Source: Euryodendron excelsum
Lineage: Eukaryota; Streptophyta; Magnoliopsida; Ericales; Pentaphylacaceae
Assembly (NCBI GenBank): GCA_033060915.1
Contig: CM065382.1
Location: 6,439,501 to 6,503,500 of the forward strand
Direction of reading: 5' to 3'
Length of the DNA stretch: 64,000 bases
Part shown: in pieces, positions 40,473-51,499 of the stretch
Layout of the letters: each line of letters begins with the position of its first letter
How positions within the stretch are numbered: the stretch's first letter is position 1
The notes under the pieces: generated by a model
What the model was told of the DNA's origin: nothing
Database searches by the model: none
Seen by the model: only the letters and a program-made list of their open reading frames with translations
Position numbers and translations under genes: made by a program

Positions 40473-41908
40473 CTAATCCTCTTCGTCTTTCACCGGCCCT
40501 GTATTTTCAGTTTCGACAATAGAACACTTACCCTTCCAGCCCCCATTTTGGTTGCATTCTTCGCTAGCTGATTGAATCGTGTCAGTCCCGGTTTGCTTTC
40601 CTTTCACAACATCAATGGAGTATTGGTTGCAATCTAAAGGGTGGCTGCGCTTGTAAACCCGAATCAGGTCCATAGCTTGCAAGTTGTGTGCAGTGGCAAA
40701 CTCTTTCCACCCCACTGAAATCCTGTAGGATTTGCTGCCGGGAGAGAATATGAATTTCATCGGCCATTTCTTGTTCTGAATGTCTACAAATTGCAGAACC
40801 TCTGTCTTGAAAGTTCCTTCACCGGTCTCCAGAGAAGGCAAATGGGCCAATGCTGTTTTCTTTGGTATGACTAGGCCGAAGCCTTTGGCATCGCAATGAG
40901 TTAGCCTCTTCTCAAAAAGAAAGTCTTTCTGGGCTAGTTCAGGAATGCTGCCAGTTTTAGTTAAAAAAGAAGACCGTTCTGGAGTTAATTTGCTTAGATC
41001 CTGCACAAGGTTGCTCAATGAAGTGGATGCAGAGTTGCCTTCTAGCTCCTTCTTGTTCCTCTTAATTGAGCGTCTATACAAGAAAGAGCCCAAAATAAAT
41101 CAATCTGATCATAGCAGTTTGGTGCACGATATATATATATATATATATATCTTGACTGCATACATCAAGAAATCAGGACTTGTAGGGACTATCTAATTAG
41201 AATCAATAAAAAATGGAGTTAAAAGAAAGAATCTGAAAGAACATCTCTAATCAGAAGCATGTGCAGTTTTACTTCATGTTCGTGTCAATAGGAGGGGGAA
41301 TTCGAATAAACACAAAGAAGATAACTGCACTGGCAGTGTTTGGTTGTTAAGAGCATGAAAGGAGGTGGAAGAAAATCCAGTGTAAAAATTTGTGTGTGTG
41401 TGTGATTCCAGGTTTTATTCTTCTTCTTTGCATGTAATCAGCTGATAGAGAGAACATATAATTAACGCGAACCTATGTATATAATGTATGAACAGAGATA
41501 GATGACATAGATATATACATCTATATATATATTATATACACAGACCCATGAAAGAATCAAAGCAGTTCTTGGAAGAAAACCCGAAACGCCATTTTTGCAG
41601 TAAAGAAGAGGCAGTTCTCACCTGAAATTTGAGTCTGATGTAGCATCCGTCCGACTGGAATGTGATATACAGAGATGGCCTCGCTTCTTGATTGGTGTAA
41701 CGACATCTTCTTCACCATTAGGCTTCTTCACAATCTTCTCCTGGGAGACCTCTTGTTCATGAGGAGCGACCACTGTTGGAGTTGAAGATGTTGAATTTCG
41801 TTCCTCTGCAACATCTTTTGCATCTTCTTCTTCTTCTTCTTCTTCTTCTTCTTCTTCAACATAGGAGTTCTTCATCGTTGTTCTTTCGTGGTCATTGAAA
41901 CCTGTCAT
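40473..41908 (-). CDS. B3 domain-containing DNA-binding protein
   Basis: Exon 1 (41908-41622) and exon 2 (41073-40473) join through TTTCAG|GTGAGA and TTGTATAG|ACGCTC in phase 2, giving 295 residues. Exon 1 is low-complexity: a run of about 11 Glu from a GAA microsatellite and Ser/Lys-rich tails. Exon 2 carries one B3 domain at about 147-237: LFEKRLTHCDAKGFGLVIPK, EVLQFVDIQNKKWPMKFIFS, SYRISVGWKEFATAHNL and DLIRVYK. B3 proteins bind DNA in the nucleus. This one is of the divergent single-B3 type, so no target can be given. The paralogous exon at 48751 starts with ATGTCTGAAAGC, and here the matching bases are ACGCATGAAAGC. I therefore use the next in-frame ATG, 41908. The promoter carries a Tourist-like MITE. 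Confidence 0.82.
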
Positions 41909-42052
41909 CGTGTCTCTGCTTTCATGCGTTTTCTTGATTCTTCTTGGATATTGTGAGTACTGCTGATCGCTTGAGAATCTTGGCGAGAGAGAGAAGAGAG
42001 GGAGGTTTTTATACTCGACAATGCAATTAACGCTTGCAGTCAGAAACCTTAA

Positions 42053-42329
42053 CAGTCTGTTTGGAACTTGAGAGAGAAAAGAGAAGGGAAAGAGGAGAGA
42101 AAAGAAGAGAAAGGGCAAAACAAAGAAAAATAATTTTTTTTTTTCTGTTTGATTTTATAAAAAAAATAAAAAAAAATGAAACGGAAGAAGAGAGAGTGTG
42201 CCTTTCCCCCCTCATTTTCCCTCCCCTTCGCCCCTTTTTCCCCCTCTTCTTTCCTAGAGAGAATCAACAAAGAAGAGGAAAATTTTAATAATTTTCATTC
42301 TCTTCCCTCTCGGAGTTCCAAACAGATTG
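42053..42329. mobile_element. Tourist/PIF-Harbinger-like MITE, 277 bp, TAA target duplication
   Basis: The ends are inverted repeats: CAGTCTGTTTGGAACT on the left, and on the right, reverse-complemented, CAATCTGTTTGGAACT. The 3-bp direct repeat TAA (42050-42052, 42330-42332) flanks it. A diverged copy of the surrounding DNA at about 42801-42860 lacks the element and reads CCTTAAATGTC with a single TAA, an empty-site comparison that fixes both ends. The inside is GA-rich on the left and CT-rich on the right. The TCTGTTTGG end and TAA target suit Tourist-like elements. It sits about 145 bp upstream of the B3 start codon. Confidence 0.8.
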
Positions 42330-42332
42330 TAA

Positions 42333-43306
42333 ATGTCAAGAAGAGAAAGATAATCCCTAAATGTTGGTCACAAATGCTATTGCAGATAACTGTTGTCCTT
42401 TTCTTCTTCTTTTTTTATGCTGTGGGTGCTTCAGCCAGTTTACCCACATGTCGAATATTCTTTTTTTTATGATTTCATCAAAAATAAACTATTCATGGTT
42501 GAGAGTAGAGAATTAGAGAGAGATAAATCTATCTGACTCCAAGAGAGTAGCCAAGTTTCAAAGGGAATGCTTCTAAATTTATAATTCGTCCTTATTTTCA
42601 CTAGGTTACCTCTCGGGTTAACTATTATTATTTTTTTAATGAGTTTTGACCAATTCAAAGGGAGAACGGGAAGTGTTTTGAATAAACCTACAATATATAT
42701 ATATATATTTTTTAAAAGTACTATTCTTCATAAAATTTGTAAAAGATCATGTCGTTATGCAATTAGCGGTTATGTAGTTAGAAATTAGCAATTAGACAAC
42801 GCAATTGACGTTTGCAGTCGGAAACCTTAAATGTCAAGAAGAGAAAGATTAATCCCTCTATATTTCTTGCTTAGTTGATTTGCTAATTTTTAAGGACCAT
42901 TTACATACATTTTGTGGAGGTGCAATAGACATGAAAATAATAAAAATAATAAAAATGCTTCGTGCGTGTGATGCTGTATTTACAAAGAATATTCTAATCT
43001 TATAGCAAAGAAAAAATCACTAAATGACTTGGTAATGATTTTTGTAATTAAAAGACATTTGATCTTGGAAGAAGACACAAAGTCTTTATTGTTACAATGG
43101 TGCTCAATATATTGAAATATCGAACACACTACTGTGAACTCTAGACTTTCAAGTTTACTACTCTGGTAAATGAAAAGGCTTTATCAATCGAATATGGGTC
43201 CAAGAATGGAAGAACAAAAATAAAGAAGATGAAAAGTGACAAACCCTAGATGCTTTGTTTGATTGTCGAGAAAAGAAAAGAAAAGGGATGAAAATCTATA
43301 ATATCA
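42333..43306. other. Flank of the B3 gene containing a duplicated 60-bp promoter segment
   Basis: Positions about 42801-42860 repeat the sequence around the MITE insertion site (GCAATT, GACGTTTGCAGTC, GAAACCTTAA, ATGTCAAGAAGAGAAAGAT). The rest is AT-rich without a gene. Confidence 0.6.
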
Positions 43307-43606
43307 AGTTACGAGTCGCAATATAAAGGATTTCAAACGCAACGGTAATGATTTAGATCTTGAAGAGGAGGGATGACGTGGAAGGAGGGTGGTTGAGTTG
43401 GAGTATTCTATAGTTGGTTATTCTGTTACACCGCAGCAAAGGCGCGGGAAATGAGTTAGATATTTAGGTTGGTTACAGGTAGTTACTTTGTTGTTAGAGT
43501 CGGCTATTAAAAGGGTAGTCACTGTAATGATGGGCATAGAAAAATTGAATACAATTTCTTTATTTTTCTTCAAGAACATCTCTTCTCTCTAGTCAGATTC
43601 TTATCA
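43307..43606 (+). repeat. 5' LTR of the chromovirus element (300 bp)
   Basis: Aligns without gaps to 48053-48352; I count by hand about 17-18 differences in 300. It ends TTATCA. The first two bases are AG instead of the TG of the 3' LTR. A primer-binding site TGGTATCAGAGCC (complementary to initiator tRNA-Met) begins 3 bases after the LTR end. Confidence 0.92.
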
Positions 43607-43659
43607 ATGGTATCAGAGCCAACCGATTCTACGGCCGGTGACGAGACCCTGGAAGAAAT

Positions 43660-46600
43660 GGCTGATGGGACTATGGCAAAGGAAATTCAGGTGTTGAAGG
43701 ATAATTCCCCGAAGCTATCAAACAATTGAGGCTAGAACAATCGCAAGCCATACAAGAATTGAAGCAGTTGATGGTAACGATGAATTAAAAGTATGATCAG
43801 TTGGCTACGAAGGCTGGGCCTCCTCAAGCAGAGCTAGCCGAATCAAGCCAATCGGTCAATGCTTCAAACAGTTGGGGTGCTACACAAACCAGGTATACAA
43901 AAATCGATTTTCCTAGATTTGATGGGAATGATTCGTCAGGTTGGGCATACAAGTGTGCTCGATTTTTCGAATTTAACAAAATCGAGGAGAATCAGAAGGT
44001 AAAATTGGTTGCCATGCATTTGGATGATAAAGCATTGAGGTGGTTTCAATGGTTTGAAAGTACTCAAGATAGGCTTGTTTGGGCTGAATTTGTATGGGCA
44101 ATTACTACCAGATTCAGTATTACTGCATATGAAGATCCTATGGGGAATTGACGAAGCTCAAACAAATCACTACGGTGAAAGCATATCAAGAGAGATTTGA
44201 AGAATTGGCTAATCGAACCAAAGGGTTAACAGAAGGATTTTTTGTAAGTTGTTTTACAAGTGGATTGAGGGAAGAAATCAAGGCCGGGGTGCAGATGTTT
44301 AGACCAACGACCATTGTTCAAGCCATAAGTCTAGCCAAGCTTCAAGAAGAAAGCATGGAAACCATCGCTAGAAGAACCAGAGTTTTTTCCATAAATTCCT
44401 TAACCTACAACAACAACAAAGGACCTCTCGGTGCTGCTAGCAATGTACAAACCAAACTTGGTATGTCTTCGATTCCTATAAAAAGACTAACTGAGAAAGA
44501 GATGGAGGCTAGGAGAGAGAAAGGTTTGTGTTATAATTGCGATGAGAAATTTGTTAGGGGGCATAGGTGCCAAAGGAAGCAGTTGTTTCTCTTGAAAGCT
44601 GAAGATGAGGGAGACCCATAAGAAATTGAAGAAATAGGTGAAAGGGAAGTTAAGGAGGAAGCAACTGAGGAACCTTCCCAAATCTCTGTTTACGCTATTT
44701 CTGGATCCACTTCCTTCAAAACTCTGAAGGTAAGGGGAAACATTAGGAAGAGGCTGGTTATTATTTTGATAGATTCAGGAAGTACCCACAGTTTCCTTGA
44801 TCCTAAGGTAGCCAAGAGGGCTAATTGTGACTTACAACCTACTAATCCACTCACAGTATCAGTGGCCGACAGCACCAAATTGAGCAGTAACTACACATGT
44901 AAGGATTGCACCTGGGAAATGCAAGGAACTAGTTTTACTACGGAAGTAAGGATTCTACCCTTGGGTGGTTGTGATATGGTTCTTGGGGTACAATGGTTGT
45001 CTACTTTGGGACCTATTACTTTGGGATTTTAAGAATCTAAAGATGGAGTTTACTTGTAAAGGGAAAAGACATGTGCTAAGGGGGTGTAAGAATGGAGAAA
45101 TTCATATCATTGACAGTCAGCAAATGGGTCGATTATTGGGAAAGAAGGAGCAGGGAGTTATAGCTCAACTATGTGTAATTCAAGCTGATAAAGAAGAACA
45201 TGAGAGCCATCCAGATCTTGAGCAATTACTACTCAAATATGCAGAGTTGTTTGCTGAACCTAAGGAATTGCCTCCCATCAGATCCCATGATCATAGGATT
45301 AATCTGCATCAAGGAAGTACTCCTACAAGTGTAAGGCCTTATAGATATCTCCATTTCCAAGAAAAACGAGATAGAAAGGATAATGCAAAAGTTACTGAAG
45401 GCAGGGACAATACAGAACAGTGTAAGCCCTTATTCTTCACCAGTGTTATTGGTCAAGAAGAAAGACAATACTTGGAGGTTGTGCATCGACTACATGGCCT
45501 TAAACAAGATTACCATTAAAGATAAATTTCCTATCCCTATCATTGAGGAGTTGCTTGATGAGTTACATGGGTCTAAGTTCTTTTCTAAACTGGACCTAAG
45601 GGCTGGGTATCATCAGATTAGGATGCATTCAGAAGACATACCCAAGAATGCCTTTAGGACCCATCAAGGCCACTATGAATTTTTGGTAATGCCCTTTGGG
45701 CTTACTAATGCACCTGCCACATTTCAGAGTTTGATGAATCAGGTGTTCAAGGCTCATCTTAGGAAATTCATCTTGGTTTTCTTCGATGACATCCTAGTTT
45801 ATAGCAAGTCTTGGTCGGAACATTTACAACATCTGAAGATTACCTTAGAGCTATTAAAGACACATCAGTTATTTGTTAAAAGAGCCAAGTGGGAGTTGGG
45901 CAAGGAGGAGGTGGAATATTTAGGCCACATTATCGACAGTAAGGGAGTCTTAGCAGATAAGCATAAAGTAAAATGTATGATTAAGTGGCCCACACCTCAG
46001 AACTTGAAATCATTGCGAGGTTTCTTAGGGTTGACTGGCTATTACAGGAAATTTGTAAGAGGGTATGGTTAGATTTGTGCTCCTCTTAGCAACCTGTTGA
46101 AGAAGGATGCCTTCTTATGGAATGATCAAGCTGAGATGGCTTTCGAGTAGCTAAAGCAAGCAATGTCTCACACCCCTATACTAGTCATGCCTGACTATTC
46201 CCATGATTTTGAAATAGAGTGTGATTCTTTAGGGAAGGGCATAGGCGTTGTGTTGTTACAAAGAGGGCAGCCGATAGCATACATGAGTAAGGCCTTGGGT
46301 CCAAATAATTTAGGACTATCTACCTATGAGAAGGAACTTCTGGCAATTGTGGTGGCTATTAACAAGTGGAGACATTATCTCCTTGGTAGACATTTCATAA
46401 TAAGAACTGACCATCAGAGTTTAAAATACTTGCTGGAGCAGAGAATTACTACCACCATGCAACAGAAATGGATTACCAAATTATTGGGTTTTGATTATGA
46501 AATTAGGTACAAGGCTGATACAGAAAATAGGGTAGCTGATGCACTTTCCAGAATTGTAGAAGAAAAAAGGGAATTGGCAGCTCTTACCACTTTGCAAGAG

Positions 46601-48022
46601 CACTAGATGCAGGAAGTTTGAGATAGCTGGGCAAGTGATTTAAAGCTACGAACAATAATTGAAAACCTTAAATCCCACAACAAGATTCATCCAAGGAATG
46701 AGTGGTATCAAGGATTGCTGACGAGAAAAGGAAAATTGGTGATTGATGATTCACCCCAGCTGAAGGAAAGAATTTTGAAGGAATTTCATAGTTCAACTGT
46801 TGGAGGACACTCTGGTGTGGATAAGACCATTAAGAGGATCAAAGGCAGCTTCTATGGCAGGGTTTAAAGGGGAATGTGAAGAAGTTCATTTCAGAGTGTG
46901 CAAGTTGTCAAAGGAATAAAAATGTGAATGTGAGAATTCCAGGTCTCTTGCAACCACTGCCCATTCCTACACACAATTGGACTGATATTTCCATGGATTT
47001 TATTGAAGGGTTGCCTAGTTCTAGGGGAAAAGATTCTATACTGGTTGTTGTTGATAGACTAAGTATGGTCATTTTGTGGCACCATCTCACCCTTATACTG
47101 CTCAAGTTGTGACTCAAGCATTTGTTGACAATATTTTCAAGCTTCACGGAATGCCCAATTCCATTGTTTCGGATAGAGACCCAGTATTTACCAGCAATTT
47201 CTGGAGAGAACTATTTCGTATACAAGGTATAGAATTAAAGCTCAGCTCTGCCTATCATCCTCAGACTGATGGCCAAACCGAGGTTCTTAATCGATGTTTG
47301 GAGAATTATCTACGGTGTGTCACAGGTGATAAGCCTAAGGATTGGAATAGGTGGCTTCCCTTGGCAGAATGGTGGTATAATACTACCTATCACTCTGCAA
47401 CATGCATGACTCCATATGAAGTGATGTATGGGCAAGCTCCTCCACACCATAGCCAGTTTTTTGTCCAGGCTTCAACCGTGGCTGCAGTCAATTCTGAGTT
47501 ACGAGAACGTGACCAAACTATGCAAATTTTGAAAGAATATCTCCAAGCTGCACAAAACAGGATGAAAAGAGTGGCTGGCAAGCATAGGTCTGAACAGCAA
47601 TTTAATGAAGGGGATTGGGTGTACCTAAGGTTACAGCCTTACAAATAACTCACAGCCACTATGTGACGTGATCGGAAGCTAGCACCGAGATATTTTGGAC
47701 CCTTTCTGGTCCTTAAAAAAATTGGGACAGTGGTGTATCGATTGGACCTTCCTCCGACTTGTAAAATACAACTGTATTTCATGTTTCGTGTCTCAAACGA
47801 CACCTGGGTCAGCGTGTATTGGCTCAGCCTGTGTTGCCTCCTACGGATTTGGATGGGCGTTTGATGCCTGAACCGGTGGCTATCCTTGCCCGGCGAGTGG
47901 TGCGCCGCCGTAATCAATCTGTAACGCAGGTCCTCATTCAGTGGACCAACTCCTTTCCTGAGGATGCCACCTGGGAGGAATGGGCCAACATTCATGAGCG
48001 TTTTCCTCAATTTTCGCCTTGA
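43660..48022 (+). pseudogene. Degenerate gag-pol of the chromovirus
   Basis: The coding region is broken into at least seven pieces (about 43801-44151, 44148-44621, 44766-45032, 45383-46072, 46163-46606, 46876-47648, 47819-48022). In-frame stops lie at about 44149, 44619, 46070, 46148, 46604, 46865 and 47646, with several frame changes. The RT catalytic motif reads FFDD, which is within family variation. The integrase D,D-x35-E landmarks are partly recognisable. No functional product can come from this copy. Confidence 0.88.
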
Positions 48023-48052
48023 GGTCAATGCTGCTCTTCAAGGAGTAGGGAA

Positions 48053-48352
48053 TGTTACGAGTCAAAATATAAAGGATTTCAAATGCAACGGTAATGATTC
48101 AGATCTTGAAGAGGAGGGATGACGTGGAAGGAGGATAGTTGAGTTGGAGTATTCTGTAATTGGTTATTCTGTTACACCGCAGCAAAAGCGCGGAAAATGA
48201 GTTAGATAGTTAGGTTTGTTACAGGCAGTTACTTCGTTGTTAGAGTCGGCTATTGAATGGGTAGTCACTGTAATGATGGGCATAGAAAAATTGAATACAA
48301 TTTCTTTACTTTTCTTCAAGAACATCTCTTCTCTCTAGTCAGATTCTTATCA
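48053..48352 (+). repeat. 3' LTR of the chromovirus element (300 bp)
   Basis: Begins TGTTACGAGTC directly after the polypurine tract and ends TTATCA. It retains the TG...CA termini lost at the 5' LTR. Confidence 0.92.
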
Positions 48353-48473
48353 CTTACGATATCAACTTTTGTTCGTCTTATTTGCATGCAACCCAGCGTA
48401 GCAGCATATGTTACAAATAACAGCTTCAAGAAGTTCTTGGAAGAATAAGTTTTGATGGTGAACAAGTAGCTAC

Positions 48474-48751
48474 CTCGATTCTGATTCTGTTTCTGATATA
48501 ACATCTCTGGCGGTTTGATCATGGCCTTCCATGAAATGCATAGTTTTTTGCTTCTTTGATGGTGAATCAACATTTTCTTCTGCAGAAGGCAGCACTGTCA
48601 TTTTGTCTGAGACCTCTCTGTCAGTAGCAACCACTGATGATGGGTTTTGTTCTTCTGAAACATCCTTTGCTTCTTTAACATGATCCGAGTTCTTTATCCT
48701 TTTTTCTTCTCTGTCACTTGGACCTGTCTCAATGTCTCTGCTTTCAGACAT
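48474..48751 (-). CDS. Duplicated first exon of the B3 gene (alternative first exon or orphan paralogue)
   Basis: The exon starts MSESRDIETGPSDREEKR and aligns along its length with exon 1 of the B3 gene. Shared pieces are ESRD, EDAKDVAEERN/KEAKDVSEEQN, the REVS/EVSQ region and the charged end. It closes with CGAG|GTAGCT in phase 2, the same phase as exon 1 at 41622. The next B3-coding exon downstream is the one at 41073, on the far side of the retrotransposon. The exon could therefore splice in frame over a 7.4-kb intron to give a 292-residue variant, or be an orphan whose own B3 exon was lost. The intron start after the donor is also similar (TCTTCCAAGAACT). It keeps a good ATG and a TATATATA box at about 48832-48842. 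Confidence 0.6.
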
Positions 48752-49104
48752 TTTCTTGATACTTTCTTGAATGTGATGAGTATTTTCTGAGGGACGAGAG
48801 AGAGAGAAAGCTCTGGAAGTGGTTAGTGTGTGTATATATATATAGTAGAGTAAAATGCGTTTATAGCTGGCTCTGCAGTAATCTGTTGCAGCCAGAATGG
48901 GTTCTTGTTTAGTTGGCCGTGTTTATGGATCATAAATCATTGAAATAAACTTGGACTTGGAGAAACAAATATAAAACCAAGTAAAGAAACAATGCAAAGA
49001 AACACTAATTTTAAATGCTACCAAGTAATAACGAAACTCGTATGTATATATATATACATATTGATCTTAATACAATTCGAAGTCTCCCTTTCAAGACTCG
49101 GGAA
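48752..49104. promoter_or_regulatory. Upstream region of the duplicated B3 exon and 3' flank of the F-box gene
   Basis: A TATATATATATA box about 85 bases upstream of the exon start, a GAGAGAGA leader tract (48797-48808), and beyond it the 3' flank of the F-box gene. No gene. Confidence 0.4.
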
Positions 49105-50229
49105 CTAACGTGAAAGCTTCAACTTGTCCTTATGGTTGGTCAAAATCTGTGTCAAAGCTTCCCCAAAAATGCCATCTCCGTCATCTTCAAAACCACCAGC
49201 CAACACAGCATCGTAGTCCAAATCTTCTTCGTCATCGTCACCATCATTATCTTCACCACCATAAATGCTCTCAGCATCACGACCTCTGAAAACCACTAAT
49301 GTTACCCCCTCCATCACAACCCTTGACAAACGCAGCCGCAGCTCCGGCACATACCACACCTTCATGTGATGGGGAAGTTCAATCAAGTCCACGCATTCCA
49401 ACAACTTCGACCACGAATTCAACACATTCCTCAGCTCAACAAGCTCTTCCCCTTCGAGACCCAGCTTCCCCTGTTTCATCGAATCTGTGATCTCAACGCT
49501 ATTTAGATTCGGATGCTGCACAATGAGCAGAAGCAACGCACGATGCATTGAAAATGCATAAAACACCGGCCAAAATGTCTTGCCATGACCGTGATTAAAC
49601 CAATCGACGGCCGGTGGTTCCGATTCTTGGCCTCCCTCTCCTACATCATCGTCGATTTGACGGACCAAGGTCGGTGAGATGAAGCTGAAGGTCTTGATTT
49701 TGGGACCAAACTTGGCCTTCCATTTGAAAACCTGTCCGTCGTCGTGGCCAGAACTGCCCGATCTGAACGGGATGTTGTAGTGGCACGAGCAAGGAACCTC
49801 GACGCGAAGGGACCGGATGCGGTCGAACCTGCGGAGGAGTTTTGTCAGCAGTCGCAAGAGAGCCTCGGCGGATTCCATCTCCCACGGCGACGGAGGCAGC
49901 ATGGGGTCGACGATCTGGTGGAGGAGTCGGAAGGGTATAGTGAGGAAGCTGGTGTAGAGGTGGTTGTTGTTGGGGTTGGAGGAATTGAGATTCCGACGGT
50001 CAGGAGGAATTGGGGTGGGGAGTGGAATCTGGGCGGTGATTTGGAGGGAGAGGGTTTGCGTTTTGGACAGAATGGAAGCGAATCGCTTGGAAATGAGAAA
50101 GCATCTGAGGAGGGATTTGGGATCAGAGATTTTGTTGAGGATCAAACGGAGGACTTCGTCTGGTAGGCCATCGAATTGATTGTGTTCTTGCTGGTCTACT
50201 ACCATTGCTTTCTTCTCTGAGTTCGCCAT
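49105..50229 (-). CDS. F-box protein, AUF1/AUF2-like (374 aa)
   Basis: An intronless frame of 374 residues. The F-box lies at about 19-58 (FDGLPDEVLRLILNKISDPK, then LRCFLISKRFASIL), the surface that binds SKP1 in SCF ubiquitin ligases. The rest has no Kelch or LRR repeats. It matches the plant AUF (auxin up-regulated F-box) type in the segments LYTSFLTIPFRLLHQIVDP, RIRSLRVEVPCSC, FSFISPTLV and the WYVPELRLRLSRVVMEGVTL block. An acidic run (NDGDDDEEDLDYD) precedes the C-terminus. AUF proteins affect auxin and cytokinin responses. The assignment to AUF rather than a sister F-box clade is from memory. The start is the first ATG and has a CAUUCAA-free AT-rich leader. Confidence 0.85.
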   Translation of the reverse strand: MANSEKKAMVVDQQEHNQFDGLPDEVLRLILNKISDPKSLLRCFLISKRFASILSKTQTLSLQITAQIPLPTPIPPDRRNLNSSNPNNNHLYTSFLTIPFRLLHQIVDPMLPPSPWEMESAEALLRLLTKLLRRFDRIRSLRVEVPCSCHYNIPFRSGSSGHDDGQVFKWKAKFGPKIKTFSFISPTLVRQIDDDVGEGGQESEPPAVDWFNHGHGKTFWPVFYAFSMHRALLLLIVQHPNLNSVEITDSMKQGKLGLEGEELVELRNVLNSWSKLLECVDLIELPHHMKVWYVPELRLRLSRVVMEGVTLVVFRGRDAESIYGGEDNDGDDDEEDLDYDAVLAGGFEDDGDGIFGEALTQILTNHKDKLKLSR

Positions 50230-50668
50230 TCAATCTCTACACCCTCTCTCAGCTTTAAGTTCTTAACATTGAGTTTTTTTATTAAATCCAACTTTAAAAA
50301 ATACTTATTTATTTTTTGAGGAAATTGGAAAGACAAACGCGCCCCCGAAGGAAATCTATTAGTCAGCCTGTTTTGGAGTTATTTAACAAACTCAGCTCAC
50401 TTGTAAAGTTTTGTTCTGAAAACCGACTTTAAGATGAAGTTATAGTTTGATACCACGAGTTTAGGACATCATAACGATCAAAGTTCACTTCAGCTGAAGT
50501 CGTGGTTTCATCACACGACTTCACTGCAAGTTCAAACCGCACAGCACGAGGATTGACGAGTACAATTGAGAGAGACCAAATCTCAAATCAGCGATTAAAA
50601 TAGGGCTTATACAAAGAGATTCTGTTTTTTTTTTTTTCTCTCTCTCTCTCTCTCTAATGTAGCTCTCC
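50230..50668. other. 5' flank of the F-box gene with AAGTCGTG palindromes
   Basis: Contains inverted copies of AAGTCGTG/CACGACTT (about 50497-50522) related to a similar block at 52990-53062, then a T-tract and (TC)n up to the target site of the LTR element. Confidence 0.5.
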
Positions 50669-50673
50669 ATCTC

Positions 50674-50872
50674 TATTAGAAAAGACAAGGCTCATGTATA
50701 ATTACAATGTATTATAAAATAAAAAAAATTACAAAAAAAATAATGAGATAGATAATAAGTGAAGTAGTGAGTTAAGTAGTTACACAGGTTAACCCTCTAT
50801 TTATAGAAGGAGAGAGAAGTCTAATTCTCTATCCCAACTAATGTGTGGTAGAAAACTCATATGGCTTTAACA
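50674..50872 (-). repeat. LTR of the short non-autonomous element, left copy (199 bp)
   Basis: Similar along its length to 51939-52139. In element sense it reads TGTTAAAGCC ... TTTTCTAA; the last TG/CA pair is mutated to TA at this outer end. Confidence 0.9.
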
Positions 50873-51499
50873 TTCTCCCTCAAACTCAAGTAGAAAAAAT
50901 AGAGAGTTACTTGAGTTTGGAAAAGATATGAGAAACACCGAAAGTCAGCCCGAAGGTTGGCCGAAGGTATACCACAGGATGGCCGGAGAGACGCCGGATG
51001 TCGACCTCAAGATGGCCAGAAGGATAATAGTCATAATAGAAGGAGAAGACATGGTAACAGTCACAATAAAATGAGAATATGGGTAGCAGTAGTAATAGTA
51101 GAAAGAGAAGCAAGGACAGCGACGGCAATAGTAGAAGGGGAAGAAGGGGCAACAATAGCAGTAAAAAAAGGACAGCAGTAGTAACAGTAGAAAGGGAATC
51201 AGGAATAGCAATTAGGGACTCCTCAGGATAGATGATAATAGGGGGCACAACAGAAGAAGATGGCAGAGTAACAACAGAAATAGAGCATTGGAAACAGAGG
51301 CCAGAATCAAACTCAGATGGCCCGAATTAATCAAAAATCGAATAGAAATGGCTGGAGGACTGCTGGAGAGACGCCGGAGGGAAGAGCAAGATCAGTGGGC
51401 GCATCAAAAGAACATAGCAGAGAAAGATCAGACAAGGAAAAGCCAGTAGGATGAGCAACAGATATAGTAAGTACATCAACATCCTCAGGAAAGACCCCG

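Larger units (their letters stand above)
43307..48352 (+). mobile_element. Ty3/gypsy chromovirus-type LTR retrotransposon, dead (5.05 kb)
   Basis: Two 300-bp LTRs bound a 4.4-kb interior. In order it shows gag with a zinc-knuckle-like CYNCDEKFVRGHRC, protease (LIDSGSTHSF), reverse transcriptase ([21 protein letters not shown]), RNase H, integrase (zinc HHCC part, then WTDISMDFIEGLP and AYHPQTDGQTE) and a C-terminal chromodomain-like end (TNSFPEDATWEEW). The order RT-RNase H-integrase and the chromodomain place it in the Ty3/gypsy chromoviruses. The small size and short LTRs suggest the Reina clade. A purine tract (AAGGAGTAGGGA) precedes the 3' LTR. Many stops and frameshifts make it inactive. 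The bases directly outside the LTRs (TATCA left, CTTAC right) do not match. Confidence 0.9.

Noticed and set aside
41909..42118. N-terminal extension of the B3 protein (MPFLFFSLLFPF...)
   Set aside because: It begins in the GA/CT-rich MITE end and runs through the promoter. The paralogous exon shows that coding starts near 41908-41940.
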